Assembly: GCF_011753055.1 (NCBI RefSeq)
Contig: NZ_VWWJ01000011.1
Coordinates: forward strand, 124,001 to 188,000
Length of the DNA stretch: 64,000 nt
From: Burkholderia sp. Ax-1719
GTDB lineage: Bacteria; Pseudomonadota; Gammaproteobacteria; Burkholderiales; Burkholderiaceae
Reading direction: 5' to 3'
Positions 52,527-61,935 of the stretch are shown here, one piece after another (the stretch's first letter is position 1; each line of letters opens with the position of its first letter). The notes under the pieces were generated by a model. The model saw nothing but the letters and a program-made list of their open reading frames with translations, was not told the DNA's origin and ran no database searches. Both the position numbers and the translations under genes were made by a program.

Positions 52527-54845
52527 ATGGACGATCTTTTTGTTGAAGCGAATGGCGCGGCCGACGGCGGCGACACGCTCACGCTCGGCCACTACGCGGA
52601 ACGCGCCTACCTCGACTACGCCGTGAGCGTGGTGAAGGGCCGCGCGCTGCCCGACGTCTGCGACGGCCAGAAGCCGGTGCAGCGCCGCATCCTGTTCGCG
52701 ATGAACGAAATGGGGCTGGGCGACAACGCCAAGCCCGTGAAGTCGGCGCGCGTGGTCGGCGACGTGCTCGGTAAGTACCACCCGCACGGCGACCAGTCGG
52801 CCTATGACGCGCTCGTGCGTCTGGCGCAGGACTTCTCGATGCGCTATCCGCTCATCGACGGCCAGGGCAACTTCGGTTCGCGCGACGGCGACGGCGCGGC
52901 GGCGATGCGTTACACGGAAGCGCGCCTCACGCCCATCGCCAAGCTGCTGCTCGACGAAATCGACATGGGCACCGTCGATTTCATGCCGAACTACGACGGC
53001 TCCTTCCAGGAGCCGAAGACGCTGCCCGCGCGCCTGCCGATGCTGCTGCTCAACGGCGCATCCGGTATTGCCGTGGGTATGGCCACCGAAATCCCTTCGC
53101 ACAATCTGCGCGAAGTGGCGACGGCGGCCGTGGCTATGATCAAGAATCCGAAGCTTTCGCACGCGGAGATCATGGAGCGTATGCCGGGGCCGGATTTCCC
53201 CGGCGGCGGCCAGATCATTTCGAGCGAAGCGGAAATCGCGGCGGCGTATGAAACGGGCCGCGGCAGCCTCAAGGTGCGCGCGCGCTGGAAGATCGAAGAA
53301 CTCGCGCGCGGCCAGTGGCAACTGGTCGTCACCGAACTGCCGCCGAATACGTCGGGGCAGAAGGTGCTCGAAGAAATCGAGGAACTGACCAACCCCAAGC
53401 TCAAGCTCGGCAAGAAGACGCTCACGCCCGAGCAGTTGCAGAGCAAGCAGACCATGCTCGGTCTGCTCGACGCGGTGCGCGACGAATCGGGTAAGGCCGC
53501 GCCCGTGCGCCTCGTGTTCGAGCCGAAGACCAGCAAGATCGATCAGGGCGAGTTCATCAATTCGCTGCTGGCCAACACCAGCCTCGAATCGAACGCGTCG
53601 CTGAACCTCGTGATGATCGGCGCCGATGGCCGTCCGCGCCAGAAGGGCATCAGCGAGATCCTGGGCGAGTGGATCGGCTTCCGCTTCGCCACGGTCACGC
53701 GCCGCACGAAGCATCGCCTCGCCAAGGTCGACGACCGCATCCACATCCTCGAAGGGCGGATGATCGTCTTCCTCAATATCGACGAAGTCATCCGCATCAT
53801 CCGCGAGTCGGACGAGCCGAAGTCGGCGTTGATGAGCGCGTTCGGTCTGTCCGAGCGCCAGGCCGAGGACATTCTCGAAATCCGTCTGCGTCAGTTGGCG
53901 CGACTGGAAAAGATCAAGATCGAGAAGGAACTCGCGGAACTGCGCGACGAGAAAGCGAAACTTGAAGAACTGCTCGCCAACGAATCGTCGATGAAGCGCC
54001 TGATCGTCAAGGAAATCGAAGCCGACGCCAAGCAGTACGGCGACGATCGTCGCACGCTGATCCAGCAGGAAAAGCGCGCGAGCTTCGAAGTGCGCATGGT
54101 GGACGAGCCGGTCACGGTGGTGGTGTCGCAAAAGGGCTGGGTGCGTGCGCTCAAGGGCCACGGTCTGGATCAGCAAGGCTTCACGTTCAAGGCCGGCGAC
54201 GGCCTGTACGCGGCGTTCCAGTGCCGCACGCCCGACACGCTGATCGCGTGGGGCAGCAACGGGCGCGTGTATTCGGTGTCCGTGGCGCAACTGCCCGGCG
54301 GGCGCGGTGACGGCGTGCCGGTCACCTCGCTGATCGAACTCGAAGCGGGCTCGCATCTGCTGCATTACTTCGCGGCGGCTGCGGATACGCAATTGCTGCT
54401 GGCGTCGAGCAATGGCTTTGGCTTTATCGCGAAGATCGGCGACATGATCAGCCGCGTGAAGGCGGGCAAGGCCTTCATGACGATCGACGAAGGCAGCGTG
54501 CCGCTCGCGCCGATGCCGATGCTGCCGGACGCGATCCAGGTGGCGTGTCTGTCGTCGGGCGGTCGTCTGCTGGTGTTCGGCCTCGACGAGATGAAGACGC
54601 TGTCGGGCGGTGGTCGCGGCGTCACGCTGATGCAGCTCGAAGACAAGGAAACGCTGCTGCAGGCGCTGGCGATCAACGCTTCGGGCGTCGTGCTGGAAGG
54701 CACGGGACGCGCCCAGAAGCCGGGCGAAGACCTGATGGCCGGTCCGGTGCTCGCGCCGCAGATCGGCAAGCGTGCACGCAAGGGCCGCGCGCCGGACTCG
54801 AAGCTCAAGGTCATCACCAGCATGCGTCCGGTGTTGCCGCGTTAA
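52527..54845 (+). CDS. parC: DNA topoisomerase IV subunit A
   Basis: The DNA-cutting subunit, 772 residues. Catalytic Tyr129 is in AAMRYTEARL. The quinolone region reads YHPHGDQSAYDALVRLAQ: the positions equivalent to E. coli Ser80 and Glu84 are Gln90 and Asp94, natural differences that are probably usual in this clade. A long coiled coil (LARLEKIKIEKELAELRDEKAKLEELLAN) and a C-terminal beta-pinwheel follow. It lies directly after parE in one operon. Confidence 0.95.
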   Translation: MDDLFVEANGAADGGDTLTLGHYAERAYLDYAVSVVKGRALPDVCDGQKPVQRRILFAMNEMGLGDNAKPVKSARVVGDVLGKYHPHGDQSAYDALVRLAQDFSMRYPLIDGQGNFGSRDGDGAAAMRYTEARLTPIAKLLLDEIDMGTVDFMPNYDGSFQEPKTLPARLPMLLLNGASGIAVGMATEIPSHNLREVATAAVAMIKNPKLSHAEIMERMPGPDFPGGGQIISSEAEIAAAYETGRGSLKVRARWKIEELARGQWQLVVTELPPNTSGQKVLEEIEELTNPKLKLGKKTLTPEQLQSKQTMLGLLDAVRDESGKAAPVRLVFEPKTSKIDQGEFINSLLANTSLESNASLNLVMIGADGRPRQKGISEILGEWIGFRFATVTRRTKHRLAKVDDRIHILEGRMIVFLNIDEVIRIIRESDEPKSALMSAFGLSERQAEDILEIRLRQLARLEKIKIEKELAELRDEKAKLEELLANESSMKRLIVKEIEADAKQYGDDRRTLIQQEKRASFEVRMVDEPVTVVVSQKGWVRALKGHGLDQQGFTFKAGDGLYAAFQCRTPDTLIAWGSNGRVYSVSVAQLPGGRGDGVPVTSLIELEAGSHLLHYFAAAADTQLLLASSNGFGFIAKIGDMISRVKAGKAFMTIDEGSVPLAPMPMLPDAIQVACLSSGGRLLVFGLDEMKTLSGGGRGVTLMQLEDKETLLQALAINASGVVLEGTGRAQKPGEDLMAGPVLAPQIGKRARKGRAPDSKLKVITSMRPVLPR

Positions 54846-54883
54846 ACGCTTTTTGCGGCCCGGCGGCGCTTCAAGCCAGCCAG

Positions 54884-54913
54884 ACCGGTCCATGTCGATC
54901 ATGGGCCGGTTTC
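54884..54913 (+). terminator. Probable terminator after parC
   Basis: ACCGGTCCATG pairs with CATGGGCCGGT (one T-G pair) around TCGAT. The T tract is short (TTTC), so it is weaker than others in the window. Confidence 0.55.
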
Positions 54914-55051
54914 GAGCCAGCCACCCACGCCCGTTGCAGGGCGTACACATCCGGCGCAGCGCATTGCACGTCATGAAATAATGCCGCGCAAAACCGGCGC
55001 GCATGGTGGTTTGCATGCGCCGGATCTCTCTACGTACAAGGAATTACCAGC

Positions 55052-55510
55052 ATGGGTCACGCGATCGAAATCGCGCTGTTTGTGCATCTGTTGAGCGTCG
55101 CCGTGTGGGTTGGCGGCATGGTCTTCGCGCATTTCTGCCTGCGCCCCGCGCTCGAAGATCTCTCGCCGCAACTGCGGCTGCCGCTCATCGAATCGGTGTT
55201 TGGCCGCTTCTTCAACTGGGTGGGCATCGCCATCATCCTGATCCTGCTGAGCGGCGGCTTTCTGCTGATGCAGTTCGGCGGCGGTCATGCCACGTGGCAA
55301 CTCCACGCGATGGCGGGCCTCGGCGTCATCATGATGCTGCTGTTCGGGCACATCCGCTTTGCGCTGTTTCCGCGCATCCGCCGCGCCGTGCAGGCGCAGA
55401 AGTGGCCCGACGGCGCGCGCGCCGTGGGCTCGATGCGCCGCCTCGTCATGATCAATCTCGTGCTGGGCGTCGTGACGATTGGTGTTGCGGTGCTGGCGCG
55501 CGGGTACTGA
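55052..55510 (+). CDS. CopD-like four-helix membrane protein
   Basis: A 152-residue integral membrane protein with four hydrophobic helices (ALFVHLLSVAVWVGGMVFAHFCL, FNWVGIAIILILLSGGFLLM, WQLHAMAGLGVIMMLLFGHIRFALF, LVMINLVLGVVTIGVAVLA). The first helix carries HLLSVAVWVGG and later helices carry LHAMAGLGVIMML, the His-containing pattern of the CopD/YcnJ and DUF2269-like families, which may bind haem or copper. No copper gene is adjacent. AAGGA precedes the ATG. Confidence 0.75.
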   Translation: MGHAIEIALFVHLLSVAVWVGGMVFAHFCLRPALEDLSPQLRLPLIESVFGRFFNWVGIAIILILLSGGFLLMQFGGGHATWQLHAMAGLGVIMMLLFGHIRFALFPRIRRAVQAQKWPDGARAVGSMRRLVMINLVLGVVTIGVAVLARGY

Positions 55511-55548
55511 GCAAGATCGTTGTCTGAACAACGTTCGCGTGGCGGTTT

Positions 55549-56499
55549 TTACAACCGCTGCGCGAGCGCATAGCGCTGCATGCAGCGCTCCATCGCGTCG
55601 AAGAACGCTTCTTCGGCCGCATTCCTCTTACGCTCGCGATGCCACAGCAAGTGGATATCGACATCCGCGAGACCTTCCTCCGGCGGCAATTGCCACAGAC
55701 GCTGCCGCGCCAGATCGTCCTTCACGATGTGCTCCGGCAGGCAGCCAATGCCATAGCCCGCGTAGATCAGCCGCCGCACCTCGTCGAGACTCGGCGACGA
55801 CGCCACGATGCGCCCCGTGAAGCCGCGCTGATCGCGAAACACCGTGAGCGGCGAGAGACTGTCGCCGATCTGGTCGCTCGTGAACGACACGAAATTCTCC
55901 GCGAGCAGGTCCTCCATCGTCAGTTGCGACAGCCCGAACAGCCGGTGATGCCGGCCGCAATAAATCGCGTAACGCTGGCGCAGAAAGCAGCGCATTTCCA
56001 GCTTGTCGACCGGCGTGCGGCACAGGCTCAGGCCCGCCGTCGCGGTCTTTTGCAGCAGCGATGAAATGATGTCGGTCGAGCGCATCACTTCGATCTGCAG
56101 ATCGATACGCGGATACGCGACGTGAAATTCCGCGAGGAATTCGTCGTAGACGCGCGATTCGATCCGGCTCACCGTCAGCAGACGGATCGAGCCAGTGATA
56201 TCGGCGGTGCGTTCGTCGAGTTCCGTTTCCAGCCGCGAGATATTGCCGTAGATATCGTTGGCGATCCGATACACCTCTTCGCCCGCCTGGGTCGGCACGA
56301 AATGCGCGCCGCGCCGCTCGATCAACTTGCGGCCTAGCGCGTCTTCAAGACGTTTGAGCGCCTGGCTGACCGCCGGCTGTGTCACATAGAGGCGCGCGGC
56401 GGCGCGGCTCAGGCTGCGCTCCTGCATGATCGCCAGATAGGTACGCAGCAGATTCCAGTCGAGCCGGTCGTTGAGAAAGCGGGTGGTGTCGGCGCGCAT
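55549..56499 (-). CDS. LysR-type transcriptional regulator
   Basis: A 316-residue regulator with an N-terminal winged helix (LLRTYLAIMQERSLSRAAARLYVTQPAVSQALKRLEDALGRKLIERRG) and a periplasmic-binding-like effector domain with the YAGYGIGCLPEHIVK segment. It is divergent from the MHS transporter / amidohydrolase operon, with a T-N11-A type box between them, the standard LysR layout for an inducible pathway. The effector is probably the pathway substrate. Confidence 0.92.
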   Translation of the reverse strand: MRADTTRFLNDRLDWNLLRTYLAIMQERSLSRAAARLYVTQPAVSQALKRLEDALGRKLIERRGAHFVPTQAGEEVYRIANDIYGNISRLETELDERTADITGSIRLLTVSRIESRVYDEFLAEFHVAYPRIDLQIEVMRSTDIISSLLQKTATAGLSLCRTPVDKLEMRCFLRQRYAIYCGRHHRLFGLSQLTMEDLLAENFVSFTSDQIGDSLSPLTVFRDQRGFTGRIVASSPSLDEVRRLIYAGYGIGCLPEHIVKDDLARQRLWQLPPEEGLADVDIHLLWHRERKRNAAEEAFFDAMERCMQRYALAQRL

Positions 56500-56528
56500 G
56501 TGCGGTTTCCGTCCAAGGTATTAGCCAG

Positions 56529-56543
56529 ATTTATGCGCTGAAT
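56529..56543. promoter_or_regulatory. LysR-type operator (T-N11-A)
   Basis: ATT-N9-AAT at 56529-56543 is a symmetric LysR box. An outer ATTAG (56520-56524) / CTAAT (56561-56565) repeat frames it. It lies just upstream of the -35 element of the rightward operon. Confidence 0.5.
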
Positions 56544-56556
56544 AATAACGCGAAAT

Positions 56557-56585
56557 TTGACTAATGTTTTCTGGCTGGCGATAAA
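56557..56585 (+). promoter_or_regulatory. Sigma-70 promoter of the MHS transporter operon
   Basis: TTGACT (56557-56562) and GATAAA (56580-56585) with the ideal 17-bp spacer, 86 bp ahead of the transporter start. Confidence 0.7.
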
Positions 56586-56671
56586 GCATGCATGGCGAAT
56601 GCGCTGCTTTAGCGCTGCAAACCGCGCATCGACCACACCAATACCGCACGCGCCCCGAAGGAGACTCACCC

Positions 56672-58000
56672 ATGGCCACATCAGGCACCCCGCAATCCAC
56701 CCAGCGCCAGCCCGTGCGCGCCGCCGCTGCGGCGTTCATCGGCACCATGATCGAGTGGTACGACTTCTACATCTACGCCACGGCCGCCGCGCTGGTGTTC
56801 GGCGAGCTGTATTTCCCCTCGGAAGACCGTTTCGTCAGCACGATGGCCTCGTTCGCCACCTTCGCAGTGGGCTTTTTCGCGCGCCCGCTGGGCGGCGTGA
56901 TCTTCGGCCATCTGGGCGACCGCATCGGCCGCAAGAAGGCGCTCATGACCACGCTGATGATGATGGGCGTGGCGACGGTGTGCGTCGGCTTGCTGCCGTC
57001 GTATGCGAAGGTGGGCGCGCTCGCGCCGGTGCTGCTGGTGCTGCTGCGCGTGGTGCAGGGCATCGCCGTGGGCGGCGAGTGGGGCGGGGCGGTGCTGATG
57101 GCGGGCGAACACGCGCCTGAAGGCCGCCGCACGTTCTTCGCGTCGTTCGCGCAACTGGGCTCGCCTGCCGGACTGATTCTGTCGTTGCTGGCGTTCCGCT
57201 CGGTCACGTCGCTCGACAAGGCCGATTTCCTCGCGTGGGGCTGGCGTCTGCCGTTTCTCATCTCCGCCGTGCTGCTGATCGTCGGCATCATGATCCGGCT
57301 GGGCGTGAACGAATCGCCGGAATTCGAAAAGCTCAAGGACCAGCGCCGTACCGCCAAACTGCCGATCGCCGAAGTGTTCAGTTCCTCGTGGGGCCTCGTG
57401 CTGCTGTGCATCGGCGCGAACACCATCGGCATTGCGGGCGTGTACTTCACCAACACGTTCATGATCGCGTACACGACGCAGTACGTCGGCATCACGCGTT
57501 CGATGATTCTCGATTGCCTCTTTATTGTCGCCTTCATCCAGTTCTTCTCGCAGCCGCTCGCGGCATGGCTCGCCGAGCGTCTGGGCGGCGCGCGCTTTCT
57601 CAAGATCGCGGCCATCGGCGCGATGCTTTCGCCGTATCCGATGTTCGTGCTGGTGCAAAGCGGCCATGTCCTTCCGATGGTGATCGGCATCGCCATCGCC
57701 GTGGTCTGCATGGCCAGCTATTACTCGGTGATCGCGGGCTTTGTGTCGGGCGTGTTCCCTACGCGTGTGCGCTATTCGGCGATCTCGCTCTCTTACCAGG
57801 TGTGCGGCGCGATTGCCGGCGGTCTGACGCCGCTCGTCGGCACCTGGCTTGCCCATCGCTACGCGGGGCAGTGGTGGCCGCTCGCCGTGTTCTACACCTG
57901 CCTCGCGGGGATTTCGCTGCTTTGCATCGCCGCGCTCAACGCGCGCCGCAGCCAGCACGCGCATGACGAAGCGGCCGCGCAGGCGCTCAGTTCGCGCTGA
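56672..58000 (+). CDS. MFS transporter, metabolite:H+ symporter (MHS) type
   Basis: A 442-residue importer with 12 helices. AAFIGTMIEWYDFYIYATAAALVFG is the MHS signature of ShiA, ProP, KgtP and CitA; FGHLGDRIGRKKAL is motif A and GIAVGGEWGGAVLMAGEH is the second MHS signature. Members carry organic acids, betaines or shikimate. GGAG lies before the ATG at 56672. It heads an operon with an M20 amidohydrolase and an acetylpolyamine amidohydrolase, so an N-acylated or N-carbamoylated amine or amino acid is a reasonable cargo. Confidence 0.9.
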   Translation: MATSGTPQSTQRQPVRAAAAAFIGTMIEWYDFYIYATAAALVFGELYFPSEDRFVSTMASFATFAVGFFARPLGGVIFGHLGDRIGRKKALMTTLMMMGVATVCVGLLPSYAKVGALAPVLLVLLRVVQGIAVGGEWGGAVLMAGEHAPEGRRTFFASFAQLGSPAGLILSLLAFRSVTSLDKADFLAWGWRLPFLISAVLLIVGIMIRLGVNESPEFEKLKDQRRTAKLPIAEVFSSSWGLVLLCIGANTIGIAGVYFTNTFMIAYTTQYVGITRSMILDCLFIVAFIQFFSQPLAAWLAERLGGARFLKIAAIGAMLSPYPMFVLVQSGHVLPMVIGIAIAVVCMASYYSVIAGFVSGVFPTRVRYSAISLSYQVCGAIAGGLTPLVGTWLAHRYAGQWWPLAVFYTCLAGISLLCIAALNARRSQHAHDEAAAQALSSR

Positions 58001-58050
58001 TCTCGCACTGAATCGACATCTGACTCAACTCGATAAAAACGGAAGGACCG

Positions 58051-59310
58051 ATGAAACAACTCTTGCAAATCGACGGCCCGCGTCTGTGGGTGAGCCTCAC
58101 GGAAATGGCGCGCATCGGCGCGACGGCGGGCGGCGGCGTGCGCCGTCTCGCGCTCACCGAGGAAGATCGTCAGGGCCGCGAACTGTTCGCGCGCTGGTGC
58201 AGCGAAGCCGGCATGACGGTGTGGACCGATGAAGTCGGCAATCTGTTCGCGCGTCGCGCGGGCACCGACGCCAACGCCGCGCCCGTGCTGATGGGCAGCC
58301 ACCTCGACACGCAGCCGGAAGGCGGACGCTTCGACGGCGTCTATGGCGTGCTGGCCGCGCTGGAAGTCGTGCGCGCGCTCAACGACGTCAACGCGACCAC
58401 GGAGAAGCCCATCGAAATCTGCTCGTGGACCAACGAGGAAGGCGCGCGCTTCACGCCCGCGATGCTCGGTTCCGCGGTGTTCGCGGGCGCGATGACGCTC
58501 GACGACGCCCTCGCGCGCCAGGACGCCGATGGCGTGACGCTCGGTGCGGCGCTCGACGCGTGCGGCGCGCGCGGCACGAAGCCGGTGCAGGGCGTCGCCA
58601 TCGACAGCTACTTTGAGGCGCATATCGAGCAAGGCCCGATTCTGGAAGCGAACGGCACGACCATCGGCGTGGTGACGGGCGGCCAGGCGATCCGCTGGTT
58701 CGACGTCAACGTGACGGGCGTGGCCGCGCACGCGGGCACCACGCCGATGCGCTACCGCAAGGACGCGTTCTTCGGCGCGGCGCAGATGGCGCTGGAAATC
58801 GAGCGCGTGATGGCGCGTTATGCGCCGCTCGGCCTCGTGACGATCGGCCAGATGCAGATTGCCAATTCGTCGCGCAACACCATCGCCGCGAATCTGACCT
58901 TTACCGTCGATCTGCGTCATCCCGACGATGCGCAAATCGATGCGATGGAGCGCGATCTGCGCGCGGTTTGCGCGGCGGTGGGCGGCTCGCGCGGCCTTGG
59001 CGTGAACATCGCGCATTGCTGGACCAGCCCGGCCACGCCGTTCGATCCCGCCTGCGTGGCGCTGGTCGCCGATGCAGTCGAGCGTCTGGGCTACTCGAAC
59101 GAGCGCATCGTCAGCGGCGCGGGGCATGACGCGATCCACCTCGCGCGCTACTGCCCGACGGCGATGGTGTTCATCCCCTGCGTGGACGGCCTCTCGCACA
59201 ACGAAGCGGAAGACGCGCTGCCCGAAGACGTGACGGCGGGCACCAACGTGCTGCTCAACGCGGTCGCCGCGCGCGCGGGTGTGCGCGTGCCGCAGGCTGT
59301 GGCGGCCTGA
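58051..59310 (+). CDS. M20-family Zn-dependent hydrolase (N-carbamoyl-amino-acid amidohydrolase type)
   Basis: Cleaves an N-carbamoyl or similar C-N bond. The 419-residue enzyme has metal ligands His84 and Asp95 (MGSHLDTQPEGGRFDGVYG), the catalytic Glu129-Glu130 pair (SWTNEEGARF), His near 193-195 (YFEAHIEQGPILE) and the late SHNEAE histidine. The AHAGTTPM lid segment is typical of the hydantoinase/carbamoylase (AmaB/HyuC) and ureidoglycolate branch. It starts 51 bases after the transporter gene and is followed by the deacetylase-like gene. Confidence 0.9.
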   Translation: MKQLLQIDGPRLWVSLTEMARIGATAGGGVRRLALTEEDRQGRELFARWCSEAGMTVWTDEVGNLFARRAGTDANAAPVLMGSHLDTQPEGGRFDGVYGVLAALEVVRALNDVNATTEKPIEICSWTNEEGARFTPAMLGSAVFAGAMTLDDALARQDADGVTLGAALDACGARGTKPVQGVAIDSYFEAHIEQGPILEANGTTIGVVTGGQAIRWFDVNVTGVAAHAGTTPMRYRKDAFFGAAQMALEIERVMARYAPLGLVTIGQMQIANSSRNTIAANLTFTVDLRHPDDAQIDAMERDLRAVCAAVGGSRGLGVNIAHCWTSPATPFDPACVALVADAVERLGYSNERIVSGAGHDAIHLARYCPTAMVFIPCVDGLSHNEAEDALPEDVTAGTNVLLNAVAARAGVRVPQAVAA

Positions 59311-59333
59311 GGAAAAGATTAGGAAGGCGAAAT

Positions 59334-60362
59334 ATGAAAACCTGGTTCCATCCCGATCAACTGCTGCACCATCCGCGTACTTATCTTTCTCGTGGCCAGA
59401 TGCGCGAGCCGCAGGAAGTGCCCGAACGCGCCACGCGCCTGGTGGCGGCGGCGCGCTCGCTGGACTTTGACGTGCGCGAGCCCGCCGATTTCGGCACCGC
59501 GCCGCTCGCAGCGGTGCACGACATGAACTATCTACGCTTCCTGGAAGAGTCGCACGCCGACTGGAAACGCATGCCCGACGACTGGGGCGACGAAGTGATG
59601 TCGAACATCTTCGTGCGCGAGCCGAATCCGCTGCGCGGCGTGCTGGCCCAGGCGGCGCGTTATCTCGCCGACGGCAGCTGTCCGGTGGGCGCGAATACGT
59701 GGCGCGCGGCGTACTGGTCGGCGCAAAGCGCGCTGGCGGCGGCGCATTGCGTCAACCAAGGCGAGCGCGAGAGCTACGCGATCAGCCGACCGCCCGGCCA
59801 CCATGCGCGCGCGGATGCGGCGGGTGGTTTCTGCTACCTGAACAACGCGGCCGTCGCGGCGCAATCGCTGCGCGGCAAATTCAAGCGCGTGGCGATCCTC
59901 GATACCGATATGCATCACGGCCAGGGCGTGCAGGAAATCTTCTATGGCCGAGATGACGTGCTCTACATCTCGATCCACGGCGATCCGACCAACTTCTATC
60001 CGGTCGTCGCCGGTTACGAAGAGGAGCGCGGCGCGGGCGAGGGCGAAGGCTACAACGTCAATCTGCCGATGCCGCATGGCGCGAGCGAAGCGCAGTTCTT
60101 CGAGCAGGTGGACGCGGCGCTGCGCGTGCTCAAGCGTTTCGAGCCCGATGCACTGGTGCTGGCGCTGGGCTTCGATATCTACAAGGACGATCCGCAGTCG
60201 AAGGTGGCGGTGAGCACCGAAGGCTTCGGCAAGCTCGGTCAGGCGATTGGCGCGCTTGATTTGCCTTCAGTGATCGTGCAGGAAGGCGGCTATCACCTCG
60301 AAAGCCTGGAGGATAACGCGCGGGCGTTCTTCGGCGGCTTTATGGGTGCGAGGACGCGCTGA
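59334..60362 (+). CDS. Acetylpolyamine amidohydrolase (class II-like histone deacetylase family)
   Basis: Removes acetyl groups from acetylated polyamines. The 342-residue protein has SRPPGHHARAD with the tandem His156-His157, Zn ligands Asp192 and His194 (LDTDMHHGQG) and a third Asp in LGFDIYKDDP near 281, and the catalytic Tyr in EGGYHLESL. Numbers are close to those of Mycoplana polyamine deacetylase. The YAISRPPGHHA and GFCYLNNAAVAA stretches are diagnostic. It ends the operon and is followed by a terminator. Confidence 0.93.
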   Translation: MKTWFHPDQLLHHPRTYLSRGQMREPQEVPERATRLVAAARSLDFDVREPADFGTAPLAAVHDMNYLRFLEESHADWKRMPDDWGDEVMSNIFVREPNPLRGVLAQAARYLADGSCPVGANTWRAAYWSAQSALAAAHCVNQGERESYAISRPPGHHARADAAGGFCYLNNAAVAAQSLRGKFKRVAILDTDMHHGQGVQEIFYGRDDVLYISIHGDPTNFYPVVAGYEEERGAGEGEGYNVNLPMPHGASEAQFFEQVDAALRVLKRFEPDALVLALGFDIYKDDPQSKVAVSTEGFGKLGQAIGALDLPSVIVQEGGYHLESLEDNARAFFGGFMGARTR

Positions 60363-60400
60363 CGTCGCGTTCAAGCGATTGGCTTCGTGAAAGTCGCAAG

Positions 60401-60429
60401 AGGCGCGTCCTGGTGGGCGCGCCTTTTTT
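60401..60429 (+). terminator. Terminator after the amidohydrolase operon
   Basis: AGGCGCGTCC pairs with GGGCGCGCCT (one T-G pair), followed by TTTTTTC. Confidence 0.85.
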
Positions 60430-60517
60430 CATGCGGCATGTCTCGCACATTTAATGAGATGCACGTTCGGATTTTGATGTCAGGATCGCCGGAGATCGAA
60501 CCGATGCGAGGCTAAAC

Positions 60518-61582
60518 ATGTATCTGATTGACAACGAACTGACCTGTTACGAGACCAGGTTCTGGACGCGACGATGGGGCGAATGCGCGGGTTGCAAGCC
60601 AGTCCGCGTTCAGGGCGTGTCATTTGACAGGGCGCCGCCGCCAATGCCCGATCCTGTTTCAAAAGGTAAGGCCGAACAGATCAAAGAGGATGTGATCAAA
60701 GTCCCACCTTTCGATATTCAGGACATACCTGACGCAATGCGTCGAGAAGGGATGCCTGTTTCAGCGAAGCTCATGGAACGATGGTTTGCCGGCGTGCTGA
60801 ACTACGCGCCGAGTGACGAAGATCTTCAGGCCGAGATCAATCAGAACGGTGAGCCTTATCCTGCGAGGATGTACGACACTACGACGATTACCCTGGATTG
60901 GATACTAAAGTACGAACGTGCAAAGGCTACCTACACTGATCTGATCACCCAAAGGATATATCGTGATGCCGCGGCGTTGGTGCTCCGCAGCCGGCTGATT
61001 TCATACGTCGACGCAGGCGTTGCCTTCGATCCATGGCAACTTTGCCGAGGCAGCATGCGTGTTTTTCACAAGTATTTCCATTTCCAGTTCGCCACAGTGG
61101 GCGGCTCGCTTTCACAGAAGATCGGTGAATTCATCGAGTCGAATTACTACAACAGAGGAGTACCGGATGATCTGACGGGTGCGCTCGGATCTTTTAACTT
61201 CTACGCAGCGCCCGCACACGTGAAAATCAACCACGTCGACCGAGTGGCTGAGATTTCGTCGATCTACGTGTATGTGAAAGATAGCTATGACTTTACAGAT
61301 GGACCGGGCGCAATTTCACAATATCTCGGTCACTGGAGCAAAAAAGGCGTGATAGTCGTCCCGTATAACGGTCTTGTCGGGCAGCTTGATATTCCTTCTT
61401 TGTATCTTCCCTATCCGGTCGCACGAGGTGACGTGAGAGTCCCTGGGAACGTTTATTATCCGATCCACAATAAAGACTTCAGGGCTTGGGCCATCAAGCA
61501 CCAACGGGGCGGTGACTTTATGATTTTCTCCGACCGCAAGCGCGTTCGCCTTCGTGACCCAATACGCGTCAGGCTTACATGA
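60518..61582 (+). CDS. DUF6402-like protein, possible secreted effector, in a lower-GC insert
   Basis: A 354-residue protein without signal peptide or membrane helix. VPPFDIQDIPDAMRREGMPVSAKLMERWFAG, YPARMYDTTTITLDWILKYERAK, GVPDDLTGALGSFNFYAAP and SQYLGHWSKKGVIVVP match what I recall of the DUF6402 family, found beside type VI secretion and polymorphic-toxin genes in Burkholderia and relatives; I could not check this. No catalytic motif stands out. Three 60-base lines counted by hand gave 42, 45 and 60 percent G+C, below the neighbours. Its stop overlaps the next start by four bases. Confidence 0.7.
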   Translation: MYLIDNELTCYETRFWTRRWGECAGCKPVRVQGVSFDRAPPPMPDPVSKGKAEQIKEDVIKVPPFDIQDIPDAMRREGMPVSAKLMERWFAGVLNYAPSDEDLQAEINQNGEPYPARMYDTTTITLDWILKYERAKATYTDLITQRIYRDAAALVLRSRLISYVDAGVAFDPWQLCRGSMRVFHKYFHFQFATVGGSLSQKIGEFIESNYYNRGVPDDLTGALGSFNFYAAPAHVKINHVDRVAEISSIYVYVKDSYDFTDGPGAISQYLGHWSKKGVIVVPYNGLVGQLDIPSLYLPYPVARGDVRVPGNVYYPIHNKDFRAWAIKHQRGGDFMIFSDRKRVRLRDPIRVRLT

Positions 61583-61935
61583 AGAAAATGCTGATGATGC
61601 TGGCGATCGTTACGCTGCTGTATCTTTTCAACGCATACCGCAACGATTCAAACGCCTATAACTGTGCTCGCAGCGCGTCGCCTGACGGGCAATATGTTGC
61701 AGAGGAATGCACGCTTCATTGGAATCGCGGCGATAACCCTGAATTCGTGGGACGCCTTTATGATCCGTCCGGAAAACTGCTCGCTCGACGGACGCTCCAC
61801 GCTCCCGATCCCGAGATTTTGTGGGTCGGCACGCATGTGATGTTCACCGGCGGCGGAGAGAAAGCGGACATGATCGCTTTGCCTCCGCCGCTTTCCGATC
61901 GCATCAACGCAGCGCTGTGGAGAATGTCGCGGTAA
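61579..61935 (+). CDS. Small membrane-anchored protein overlapping the DUF6402-like gene, possible immunity protein
   Basis: A 118-residue protein. One N-terminal helix (MLMMLAIVTLLYLFNAY) serves as signal anchor; the rest would lie in the periplasm and opens CARSASPDGQYVAEECTLHW with two cysteines that may pair. It recalls DUF6201, which I remember beside DUF6402 genes, but this is from memory. The ATGA overlap with the large gene, small size and periplasmic topology fit an immunity partner. Codon use is AT-richer than in the surroundings. Confidence 0.65.
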   Translation: MKKMLMMLAIVTLLYLFNAYRNDSNAYNCARSASPDGQYVAEECTLHWNRGDNPEFVGRLYDPSGKLLARRTLHAPDPEILWVGTHVMFTGGGEKADMIALPPPLSDRINAALWRMSR

